Of a DNA stretch of 64,000 nucleotides, positions 1 through 8,118 are shown one piece after another. A model generated the notes under the pieces. The model was not told the DNA's origin and did not search any database. It worked only from the letters and a program-made list of their open reading frames with translations. The stretch covers positions 1 to 64,000 of the forward strand of contig MJGA01000002.1 in NCBI GenBank assembly GCA_001910725.1, given 5' to 3'. Positions within the stretch are counted from its first letter, which is position 1. Each line of letters starts with the position of its first letter. The position numbers and the translations under genes were made by a program. The DNA is from Phanerodontia chrysosporium. Taxonomy: Eukaryota; Basidiomycota; Agaricomycetes; Polyporales; Phanerochaetaceae.

Positions 1-200
1 TAGGCGGAACCGGGAGTAACGGAGGGGCAGTTTCTCGATAAGGGCAGGGCTGCTGACTGCACTCCCTGGCTTCTCGAGACCCGTTGTTCTCTTCGACGTG
101 GAGATCAGCGGGAGCAGTGACGCCGTTCTCTGTGGTTCGCCCAAAGAAATGCGGACAGTTCGAACAGTCAAAATCCAGAGCGACGGATGTATTTTGTAAA
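1..200. other. window edge, unassigned
   Basis: No gene can be assigned. One minus-strand frame stays open from about 147 to the left edge, but it is too short to recognise. It could be the start of a gene lying outside the window or the 3' flank of the next gene. Confidence 0.3.
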
Positions 201-947
201 CTAATCGAAGTAACCGGCCCGGTACACTATGTCTAGTTCTCCCACGATGTGGCGGAAGTTACGCCTTAAACCGACAAACGGAATGTCACCGATTTGAGCG
301 AGTCCAAGCTCGTACTGGTGCCACTCCTTAAATGTGGTGGTGGGGGCGAGACGACTGGGCTCGGCGCGGATCTGCCGAAGACGTTCGAGCAGCTGGCAGA
401 CGCCGTGCGCGCGATCGCTGCTGACGAGGTGGAAGAGGTCGACTTCCTCGACGGCCTTGAGACGCTTGATGGTTGCGTCGAGCTTGGGCGTGAAGATGCC
501 GACAAGGTCGGTGGGGGAGTACTTCGGGATGTCGATACCGATGGGCTTGCGGGCGATGGGCTCGTACGTTGGGGCGGCGCTGAGGCGCTCTGCCAAACTG
601 AGCTTCGAGGAGGAGGCGGCTACGGCGGCCTGGGCTTCTTGCGCCTCGCGTTGGCGCTGTTCGCGGATGCGGTTGCCTACGCGCTGTTCGGCTTCGCGAG
701 CCTCGCGGACGGCAGTCCAGTTGATGGAGGGAACGGAAGGCGGGGGCGTCGGGAGCGTGGAGACGTACTTGATGACCGCCTTGACTTTGCGGTCTGTCCA
801 CTTAACGGGGTTGCCGGCCTCGCGACGACGTTGGAGGCGGTCAAAGATGCGTTGGGGGATGTGGTCTTTGAGAAGGGGTGCGTTCGGGGGCGGAGAGGCC
901 GCGCTTCGACGAACGTCTTTCGGCACTGCGAATGCAAGCCTTAGCAA
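201..947 (-). CDS. unrecognised protein, 5' end missing or displaced
   Basis: An open frame of about 248 codons ends at the TAG at 201-203. It looks genuinely coding. The N-terminus is basic and Pro/Ser-rich, resembling a mitochondrial targeting peptide (inference). A Lys/Arg-rich segment follows around residues 38-60, then a charged Arg/Glu/Ala helix at about 78-110, and a C-terminal part rich in hydrophobic and aromatic residues. The family is not recognised; a mitoribosomal or other mitochondrial protein is possible but unproven. No ATG lies in frame anywhere in the ORF; the frame merely opens after an upstream TAG. No ATG occurs on this strand between 947 and 1080, where a solo LTR begins. 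The start codon therefore lies in an exon beyond the LTR, was lost, or is non-AUG. Confidence 0.5.
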   Translation of the reverse strand: MLRLAFAVPKDVRRSAASPPPNAPLLKDHIPQRIFDRLQRRREAGNPVKWTDRKVKAVIKYVSTLPTPPPSVPSINWTAVREAREAEQRVGNRIREQRQREAQEAQAAVAASSSKLSLAERLSAAPTYEPIARKPIGIDIPKYSPTDLVGIFTPKLDATIKRLKAVEEVDLFHLVSSDRAHGVCQLLERLRQIRAEPSRLAPTTTFKEWHQYELGLAQIGDIPFVGLRRNFRHIVGELDIVYRAGYFD

Positions 948-1080
948 CGTGCACGGAGTGAGCGGACTGCTCGACTACGACGTACTCGCTTTAAGCGGAG
1001 GGAATAAACTTTTTGAAACGGTATTGTGGGGGGAGCGGTAGGGGAAAAATGCCTAGGGCACCCAAAAGATCTCGACCTAA

Positions 1081-1774
1081 TGTCGCGGAGCTAGGGCTCA
1101 ACGCTTCACGAGGGAGGGCAAGTGGGGAGGTCGACGACAAGGCGCGGCGGAGCGAGTCACGCAGCGACGCACAACTTCTTCAGCTGTCCGTATTGACCAA
1201 GGTGTATTAGCACTAGTAACTAATGTACAAACAACGGGCTTACCTGTCCGTATTGACCAAGAGGTCGAGATGACGGACAGGAGCGAGGGGAGCTACCCTT
1301 ATATACTACAGTACTCTAGGGCAGGCTGTACGATTACCTAAGCTGATGGGCAGTGCTTGGCATAGCCAGCGAGGCTGCGACGCGGACTGCGCGGCGAGGC
1401 TGTGCGGGGGCTATGTCACGAGGCTGTGTCAGCTGGCAGTGTCTCGAGGCTGCGTCGGGCCGAGGCTGTGTCATCAGGCTGATCAGCTCGGCGTGTCTCG
1501 GCGAGGGGAGTCATCAGGGATGACAGTGCCTCCTCGGCGATCCGGGGAACCGGTTGCAAGGCAGACCGGTGATCCGGGCGGTGTCTGAGCGCGCAGCGGG
1601 ATTCGCTGGCGTCTAGGGGTGATGCGCCATCAGGGCGCTGGCGCTGCATGGCCAGGCGCTGAGTGTGGGCGGCTAGGACTCCAGACGGCGCGAGGGCTGC
1701 TCGCCCGTTGGATTAATCGAGGAAAATAGCCAAAAATCGGCGAAAAATAGGGCAGCACCGTCACATCCGTGACA
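1081..1774 (-). repeat. solo LTR, 694 bp, minus orientation
   Basis: This is an inverted copy of the LTR at 3444-4137. Both are exactly 694 bp and look roughly 90-95% identical by eye. Read on the minus strand it begins TGTCACGGATGTGA, the complement of 1761-1774, and ends with the complement of 1081-1090, giving TG...CA termini. Flanking pentamers are cctaa (1076-1080) and agcga (1775-1779), so there is no target-site duplication. That points to rearrangement or deletion after insertion. Two copies of a 'gtccgtattgaccaag' motif lie at 1186-1203 and 1244-1261. No internal retroelement coding sequence adjoins it. Confidence 0.85.
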
Positions 1775-1847
1775 AGCGACACTTCGCCTCTCGTCGGCCC
1801 GCCAGTCCCTTCGGGCCTGGCGGTTGCAAGGGGTATATATCCCAGTA

Positions 1848-1922
1848 GGAAACCGCTGATGAGTCTTCACGACGAAAGCTCAGCGCGACACAACAGTGTC
1901 GGCTGCCTTCGGTTTTCCTGTG
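1848..1922 (+). ncRNA. hammerhead ribozyme motif, type I topology
   Basis: The complete catalytic core is present. CUGAUGA lies at 1856-1862. Stem II pairs GUC (1863-1865) with GAC (1871-1873) across a UUCAC loop. GAAA follows at 1874-1877. Stem III starts with A1877-U1908 and G1878-C1907. After a small internal loop it continues CAGC 1881-1884 with GCUG 1902-1905, then CGACAC 1886-1891 with GUGUCG 1896-1901 under an AACA loop. The predicted cleavage position is U1909, in a CUU triplet satisfying the NUH rule. Stem I pairs GGAAACCG (1848-1855) with 1910-1918, allowing one bulged U. A strong GC-rich hairpin (1798-1823) lies just upstream. The motif sits 73 bp from the end of a solo LTR. Self-cleavage is inferred from the fold only. 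Confidence 0.75.
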
Positions 1923-2244
1923 AAGCATTCTGCGCTCGCCGCTCGCTACGCTCGCGTCTCGCGCCCCCCAAACCCTAAAGCGATGATGTGAGATGGAGCG
2001 TGTGCATGAGAGCACGGGCAGGAACGTAGCACGCATGTGGGGATAGAGTGCCTGGAGCCGGTTAGAGCTGGGGCTCATAACCTGTTGAACTTGCGGTTCT
2101 CAGGGGGCTCGCGCAGGCGTCGGAAGCGACAGACAACGGCGTCCAAGTAGCAGGCAGAATTGCCTAGCCGCGAAGCACTCAGTGCAAGCGTGTAACCTGC
2201 AATATTCGACAGGCCACAGCGAGTGAGTGTACGAGCGAGCGTAC

Positions 2245-2429
2245 GATTATACCTAAACATGACGGCGCGAAGCGCGTAAGTCCAGGTGCGAGGGCAAAGA
2301 GCACTAGTGTATATCATTATACCTAAACACGACGGCGCGAAGCGCGTAAGCTAGGTACAGGTCATAAGCATAAGGCATAATGCGGGAACGCGAAATATAC
2401 TCACTCCAGGTGCGAGGGCAAAGAGCACA
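2245..2429. repeat. two interleaved direct repeat families
   Basis: Unit A, about 34 bp starting attatacctaaaca and ending cgaagcgcgtaag, occurs at about 2245-2279 and 2316-2350 with one visible substitution. Unit B, tccaggtgcgagggcaaaga plus gcac, occurs at 2280-2303 and 2405-2428. The order is A-B-A-spacer-B, suggesting duplication of a composite A-B unit followed by an insertion. Function unknown. Confidence 0.75.
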
Positions 2430-2609
2430 AGGAGTGATCCCGGAGCGATGGGGGATTATATACTATGATCGAGAAATTAAGAGTCCGATCAAAGTCCGTG
2501 TTATCTAATCTAAGATAAGCCATAGAGAGTCCGCGCGCATGGGCGCAATCATAGAGCATGGAGACCGGGCCGGCACCGAGAGCCGAGCCACCCGACCGTT
2601 CAACACAAC

Positions 2610-2741
2610 GTTATCCTCGTCGTCGGGTATGGCATGGCCATCGCGAAGGTGCAGTACACCATTGCAGAGATTGTGCGCATTCTATGCTCACGCGGCATCA
2701 ATGTGCCCTTTGCGATCCACGTCCCTCATCCCATCCCTTGA
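2610..2741 (+). pseudogene. fragment of NAD(P) transhydrogenase (NNT/PntB-like)
   Basis: About 43 codons resemble the NADP(H)-binding domain of proton-translocating nicotinamide nucleotide transhydrogenase. Visible are the VVGYGMAIAKVQYTIAEIV stretch, which corresponds to the family's GYGMA...Q Y motif, and GINVPFAIH, which corresponds to its V-FAIHPVAGR region. The frame then diverges and stops at 2739-2741. No other transhydrogenase segment is recognisable nearby. It therefore looks like a captured or decayed gene scrap between the two solo LTRs. The identification rests on remembered family motifs. Confidence 0.55.
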
Positions 2742-3443
2742 CGGTGGGCAAAGCTTTCTCGTCTCAACCACGTCTCCTACCTGAACGCTATGCTCCACAG
2801 ATCGGGAACCTTGTCATGGCACCCGTGTTTGCCAGGCTCAATACAGATAGCACATTCTACATCTTCGCTCAAATTCGGCAGGTATGACTGGGCTGATCGC
2901 AGGCAGTGACTGAAGATTTTGTACTGGTGCGTAACTTTCTCGAGTTCGTGCACTTGTTCGAGTTGCTTTCCTGGTTGGAAACCTCACACCGATGCTAACG
3001 CAACTGAACTTCATTCGGTGCACCATATCTGCTTCAATATCGTCGACGTGATACTGACTCTGTGTGAAGGATGACCAAGATGTTGCGCCCTCTGTACGGA
3101 CATGTCAACATCACCGCGGGCCTGGTCAAGTGACAAACGACCACTCTCCAGCTCGGTGATAGACCTTCCTTATATCGTCTGTCATTGGTGTTACCCGCAG
3201 GGGACATGCTGCTGGACTCCGGTGTGCTCTTGACCTTTGCAGACCTGCGCGTGAAAAGTAAGAGAGCCAGTTATCTTGATACAGAGGCCCTGTTCGATGG
3301 GGTGTGGTGTTCAGACACCCTTTCTCAGTGTCGTTGAGTGTTACCGCGCCATCCCGCTCAACTCTAAGCCTGCATGCTGTGTTTCGCTGTCTACGTCCCT
3401 GTGTTTCCCAGGCTCTGCCCTTACGTTAATGCCATGTACTAGT
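2742..3443. other. decayed sequence between solo LTRs, no gene
   Basis: No recognisable coding region. Short open stretches exist on both strands, including an 89-codon one that runs into the LTR at 3444, but none resembles a protein family. Confidence 0.4.
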
Positions 3444-4137
3444 TGTCACGGATGTGACATCGCAGCCCTATTTTTCGCCGATTTTTGGCTATTTTCCTCG
3501 ATTAATCCAACGGGCGAGCAGCCCTCGCGCCGTCTGGAGTCCTAGCTGCCCACGCTCAGCGCCTGGCCACTCAGCGCCAGCGCCCTGATGGCGCATCACC
3601 CCTAAATGCCAGCGCATCCCGCTGTGCGCTCAGACACTGCCCGGATCACCGGTCTGCCTTGCAACCAGTTCCCCGGATCGCCGAGGAGGCACTGTCATCC
3701 CTGATGACTCCCCTCGCCGAGACACGCCGAGCTGGTCAGCCTGGTGACACAGCCTCGGCCCGACGCAGCCTCGAGACACTGCCAGCTGACACAGCCTTGT
3801 GACATAGCCCTGGCACAGCCTCGCCGCGCAGCCCGCGTCGCAGCCTCGATGGCTATGCCGAGCACTGCCCATCAGCTTAGGTAATCGTATAGCCTGCCCT
3901 GAACTCCTGTAGTATATAAGAGTAGCACTCCTCGCTCCTGTCCGTCATCTCGACCTCTTGGTCAATACGGACAGGTAAGCCCGTCGCTTGTATTGTAGTA
4001 TACACCACTAATAGATCTTGGTCAATACGAACAGCTGCATAAGTTGTGTGTCGCCGCGTGACTCGCTCCGCTGCACCTTGTCGTCGTCATCCCCATCCGC
4101 CCTCCCTCGTGTAGCGTTGAGCCCTAGCTCCGCGACA
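3444..4137 (+). repeat. solo LTR, 694 bp, with 5-bp target duplication
   Basis: The element begins TGTCACGGATGTGACA at 3444 and ends CTCCGCGACA at 4137. It is flanked on both sides by ctagt (3439-3443 and 4138-4142), a perfect 5-bp target-site duplication. It has a TATA-like tagtatataagag around 3910-3922. Two copies of cttggtcaatacggacag-type sequence occur at about 3957 and 4017; the first is followed directly by a splice-donor-like gtaagc. No gag or pol adjoins it, so it is a solo LTR left by LTR-LTR recombination. Its superfamily cannot be told from the LTR alone. Confidence 0.9.
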
Positions 4138-5060
4138 CTAGTGACAGGTATTTCAGAATATGAACAGTTTGCATCACCCGTGTCATCAAAGGATGGTCAA
4201 AACATCCCCCTCCCTAACTCATGCTATCTGCGCACAGGAAAAACTGGTCTACCGTGCAATCCGCCGGCGTACCCTGTGCATGGGTAGTATATGCTACGAG
4301 AATCCTGATTCTGATGTGCAGACAGTTGACATAGGTCAATAATCTTCACAGCAAGGTTATAGCAGTATATAATCTGGTCCTGAAGACTACATCCATTTTA
4401 TCAATAGGTGTAAGGCACGTAGCATTATGTCAAACCTATATAATCTGTGTCATCACATATATACACTTGTAAGGCCCGTCATGGCGCCTGTGGAAATGTG
4501 ATGTTCTTGCACTTCGCGAGTGGTCTACGGGAACACGTGTGTGCAAGGAGTACGACAGCACCGTAGCCGTGCAAGAATTGAAGACTGTCATGAAATTCCT
4601 GCAGGAGTGGAAGGCCAAGCATCCAGACTGGTACCACACATTCATGCACAAGGTATACCTCAATGTCTGGTGCGTACTTACAGTCCTTGTTGTCTTCCCT
4701 CGAGTGATCCCATGCTGTACTTGTGGTGGCTATGATACTCCCTCGGCTCTTGAAAGCGAGCAAAACTTTAATCTCGTGATGTCGCTGACATGCCCTCCTC
4801 CTTTATAGTGTATACAACGAGCATCTAGGTACATATGTATACAATCATATTGTTGATTTCCATCCCGGAAACCATGCACGAATCCTGCGAGAACCTGCGT
4901 GAATGCCCGCCAAATGTTCCCGACTGCGCCAAATGTGGCCAAATTCTCTGCCACCAAATCGGGGAACTCATAATTCAGGAAATGCGACAAATCCACCCTT
5001 CGCACCAAATTCGCACAAATTTGGCCACATTCAGCCACATTTGACCGGGGGTTTTCCCTG
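4138..5060. other. intergenic, no recognisable gene
   Basis: This is AT-richer than its surroundings. Several 60-130-codon open stretches occur on both strands with no family resemblance. A segment at about 4900-5040 repeats ccaaat/gccacc-type words. It may be remains of the copia element whose 3' end follows, but only the last codons are recognisable. Confidence 0.35.
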
Positions 5061-5140
5061 ATGATTTTCACCAAGCCACTGGTGCAGAAGAAATTTGAAC
5101 ACTTCTGTGCAATGCTTGGCATGTCAGCTGCAAGGGGGAG
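5061..5140 (+). pseudogene. C-terminal scrap of Ty1/copia polyprotein
   Basis: The frame reads MIFTKPLVQKKFEHFCAMLG, matching the last residues of copia-type Pol after RNase H (family motif IFTKPL...F...LG). A polypurine tract, caagggggag, follows at 5131-5140, directly before the LTR. Only this last portion remains; upstream sequence is not recognisable as pol. Confidence 0.75.
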
Positions 5141-5486
5141 TGTAGATGAGTGGGCGTGAGACTGATGCGCGACATGCGCGAACGGGCAGGCGTGTGCCTG
5201 TCAGACTCCTGACACTGTGGACCCGGAGGACTCTGCACCGTGCACGCAGACCGCCACACACCTCCTGCTTGGTAGACACATTCTACCGCACCACTCTTAC
5301 GTGAGCTCGCTGCTCCAGACAGCAAGCGAATATTCCAGGTATTTTACGTCATTTTCCACAGCTTTCCTAGAGGTGTATGTAACTAGAGTATAAATACAGT
5401 CTCGAGGACGACGTCCCTGTTGTCCTCGTCGTTCACTCGTCTAATACCTGTGTGAATGCATTTATTGACTTCGCTATTCTACTACA
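5141..5486 (+). repeat. Ty1/copia-type 3' LTR remnant, 346 bp
   Basis: The sequence runs from TGTAGATGAG to ATTCTACTACA, with terminal inverted pentamers TGTAG/CTACA. It is preceded by a polypurine tract and the Pol C-terminus. A TATA box (gagtataaatac) lies near 5389-5400. No 5' LTR partner is seen in the window, so this is a truncated element. Confidence 0.75.
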
Positions 5487-5639
5487 AGTAAGTCTATCTA
5501 ATCTTAACACACAACACAAAGGAAAGGAGGTGCCTGTAACAGCACCTTAGCAACCATGCGAGAGGGCATGTAAACTTCTTACAGTGGGGGAAATCAAGTG
5601 CATGAGCATACAAGGAGCAGAAACTTGTTACACTGCTTG

Positions 5640-7356
5640 TTACACAACAACTGGCCACCCGGTTGAGAAGTCAAGGCGATTGATACCAAGCTATTTCAGG
5701 TGTTAGGCATGAGCAATACAGCCATGTAACCCAGTATGCGAACATACCAAGCTCGTTGTTGCAGTGTAATAATCTAAGCATGAAGCAGGTAAGAATCTAC
5801 ACATTATCAAGTGGCAATGAGATACTCACGGTAGACTAAAATCGTGCCGTCGACGTCCGACATAAGATCTTGCCCGCCTGGACCAACAACCTGTACCCAT
5901 GTAAATCTTGCATGAATGTAGAAATAGTAAGGCAAACTCCCACCGATCCATGTGTCCCGAGCACAAGGGTGCCTCCGCCATTTGTCAGCGCTACGCCGTT
6001 TTGGTCGACAAACGGTCCCTTCGCACTATCCAGATATCATATCAGCATGCGACACTTCCCTAAGCTTAGGGACCCACCTCGAAGAGCGACCGACCCTGAT
6101 ATTATATGTGCTGTTCAGGCCTTGGCAGCAATTATCCCAGCTGGTGAACAGATAGTAAAAGTTTCCTTGCTTCCAGATAACCGATGCCTCGATTGCGCCA
6201 TTATTTGCAGTGCGCTGCGCAAGAGATGTCACGCTTGAGCTGCTCGGCTTGCCGGTAGATGAGCTTAATCTGCAGACGCAGCATGTGAGTACACTTGCAT
6301 GCACGCTTTCGATCAAGGGCGTACGCCATTCTGCAAAGCGAGGTTAGCTGTGTGGATCCTGACAAGCCTTGGAATATACAACGCACTCTTTGATGCCTGT
6401 CCAGAACGATCCTAACGAGAGGATCCAGTTGCTACCATCTATTCGTAGATCTAGTAAAGTTTAGCTCAATGATTTCTCGATGAAGTACCCACCGATGAGT
6501 AAACTAGAAGGAAGGTATGAGTCAGCACTCCCGGAGCTACGCGTTGGTGGTAAGGCAGAACTCACTTCGGGTCAATGGCCTGCATGTCGGTCAGTGACAA
6601 GTTAAGGGAGCAGGAGGACAACATACATTGTAGCTATCACCGGCCTTAGTCGACGTCACAAGACCGTGGTCGGTCCAAGACCCTTCATACAGATGATGAA
6701 CGATGCAACCTCGAGCAGCGCAGATCTACGCACCAGGGAGACCCGAGGGGGAGGTTGCGAAGAATATGCCCGACTGCCAGTAGATGAACATTTAACCGCG
6801 TCGACTCCAGGCGGCAATTCAACGAAAGACGTACGTTCTGGGAGCCGAATGTAGAAGCAGCGTAATATAGCTATGGGGAGACATGAGTAAACGCTTCGCC
6901 AGAAGATGAGGAGCCTCACGTAGAACGTGCCGTCTTTATATGTGCAGTCCGGTGCCCATAGATCCCTACCAGCGAAAATGATAAGCCCTCAACGAGCCTT
7001 CGGAATAGTGTGGATGGCCTCGTACCCATTGGTCGTTCCGGTGAACTGGTTCGTCTCCGTCGGGGCACCATCAGGCCACACTGACCCGATCACCGTCCAG
7101 CTAATCCTATCCGTCGAGGTGTGTATCGGTATACCAGTCCCGGTAGCTGCATGTCAGGGACGCAGAAGTCAGGACTATACTCAGGATTATCGCAGGAGAA
7201 CGACAACTCGCCGAAGATGAAGTAAGTTCCGGCGTCGTCTCTGCACATGGTAGGGTCATGTACAGAGATATCACCAGTCACTCTCCCTGGGTTTGGCTGC
7301 GCAACGGCCATGACGGCCATAGCAACTAGTGCAAGGAAAACGATGGAGGTCCACAT
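5640..7356 (-). CDS. GH43 endo-1,5-alpha-L-arabinanase, secreted
   Basis: Arabinan-degrading glycoside hydrolase of family 43. The ATG at 7356-7354 starts a signal peptide (hydrophobic TSIVFLALVAMAVMAVAQ). About ten short exons follow. Family landmarks appear in order: DISVHDPTM with the catalytic-base Asp, GTGIPIHTSTD, DLWAPDCTY, STFGSQN, SWTDHGLVT, AIDPN with the pKa-modulating Asp, GSFWTGIK, NNGAIEAS with the acid Glu, the Cys-Cys stretch SWDNCCQGLNSTYNIRVGRS, and a C-terminal VYHYY...LLGINRLDF block before TAA at 5642-5640. The first intron appears to use a GC donor (ggcgagt), because only that joins the frame into FATGTGIPI. All other inferred introns are GT-AG. A short exon around 6450-6540 is uncertain; the expected turn after AIDPN looks shortened. 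The enzyme is predicted extracellular, acting on pectin arabinan. Confidence 0.88.
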
Positions 7357-8118
7357 AATTTCGCAAAGAGTATCGGTACCCGGACTGAGGTTGACGTGTC
7401 TAGAGTCTCCATGAGCCTTTATACGCCGTCCAGAAGCGGCTAATGCACGCTTACCATGTTGGTCCGGTGTAGCTTATTCTCCTTTGGACGAGGGCGCATG
7501 GTTCCCGGGCTTCCTTCGTGGCGTCGGACCGTATGCGGTGCGCATGACAGGTCATTCAGCCTCTGATACCTGCATACTGTCAGCGCATGATAGCACCTGT
7601 TGCACTGGAGATTCTCCGGAAGGTATCTGGCCAACGGTCATGTGGAGCTGCCGCTGGAGGCTGGGGCAAATTCGTCTCGTGGCGAAACTATGAATCATGA
7701 GGTATGGTGTCCCGTGCGCGGTCCGGACAGTCACTCGCCAGGTGCAGTGGTGTACAACGGCTACCCCCCCCCCCATGGGTAACTTACATCAATGGCTTTG
7801 GTCGATCATGCACGAGACGTGGCATGTGCAGATCCACAGTACGGAAAAATCTTCGGAAGGTCTTCACGCGGGCTAAAAGAGCGCCAAGAATCAAGGTGAT
7901 TGACGAGAAGGCATTCAAGTTTGCGGACGGTGACATCCAAGATTGCCTACCACGGCAGATCACCCCAAGTGCATCGCAGAAATTCGCCAAAGTTGGAGGG
8001 CGTATCGCCGACACATATGGTGATGGAGAGGGTACGCGCTAGTCCCGCACGATCAGTCGACGATGTAGTACAATCACCTAAGCATCCAAGAACAATAATA
8101 TAACACGTAGAGATTCGA
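7357..8118. other. intergenic between GH43 and UGGT
   Basis: This holds the upstream region of the GH43 gene and the 3' flank of the UGGT gene. There is a C11 homopolymer at about 7766-7776. A 112-codon plus-strand frame at 7704-8042 has no family resemblance. No gene is supported. Confidence 0.4.

Larger units (their letters stand above)
1775..2520. other. non-coding insert with hammerhead and repeats
   Basis: This is the left part of the segment between the two inverted solo LTRs. It holds a hairpin with arms CCGCCAG/CTGGCGG, the hammerhead motif and a pair of interleaved direct repeats. No open frame here looks coding. Its origin is unknown; a small non-autonomous element is one possibility. 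Confidence 0.5.

Noticed and set aside
2044..2108. tRNA-Met-like sequence (ggttagagc, ctcataa, ggttct)
   Set aside because: D-arm, T-arm and acceptor stems do not pair; at most a very decayed relic or chance similarity.
1081..4137. A DNA transposon with 694-bp terminal inverted repeats
   Set aside because: Each repeat has LTR-type TG...CA ends, and the right one has its own 5-bp target duplication immediately around it, so they are two solo LTRs.
4539..4808. 89-codon plus-strand ORF with a hydrophobic stretch
   Set aside because: No homology motifs, no splice context, and opposite frames are equally open.
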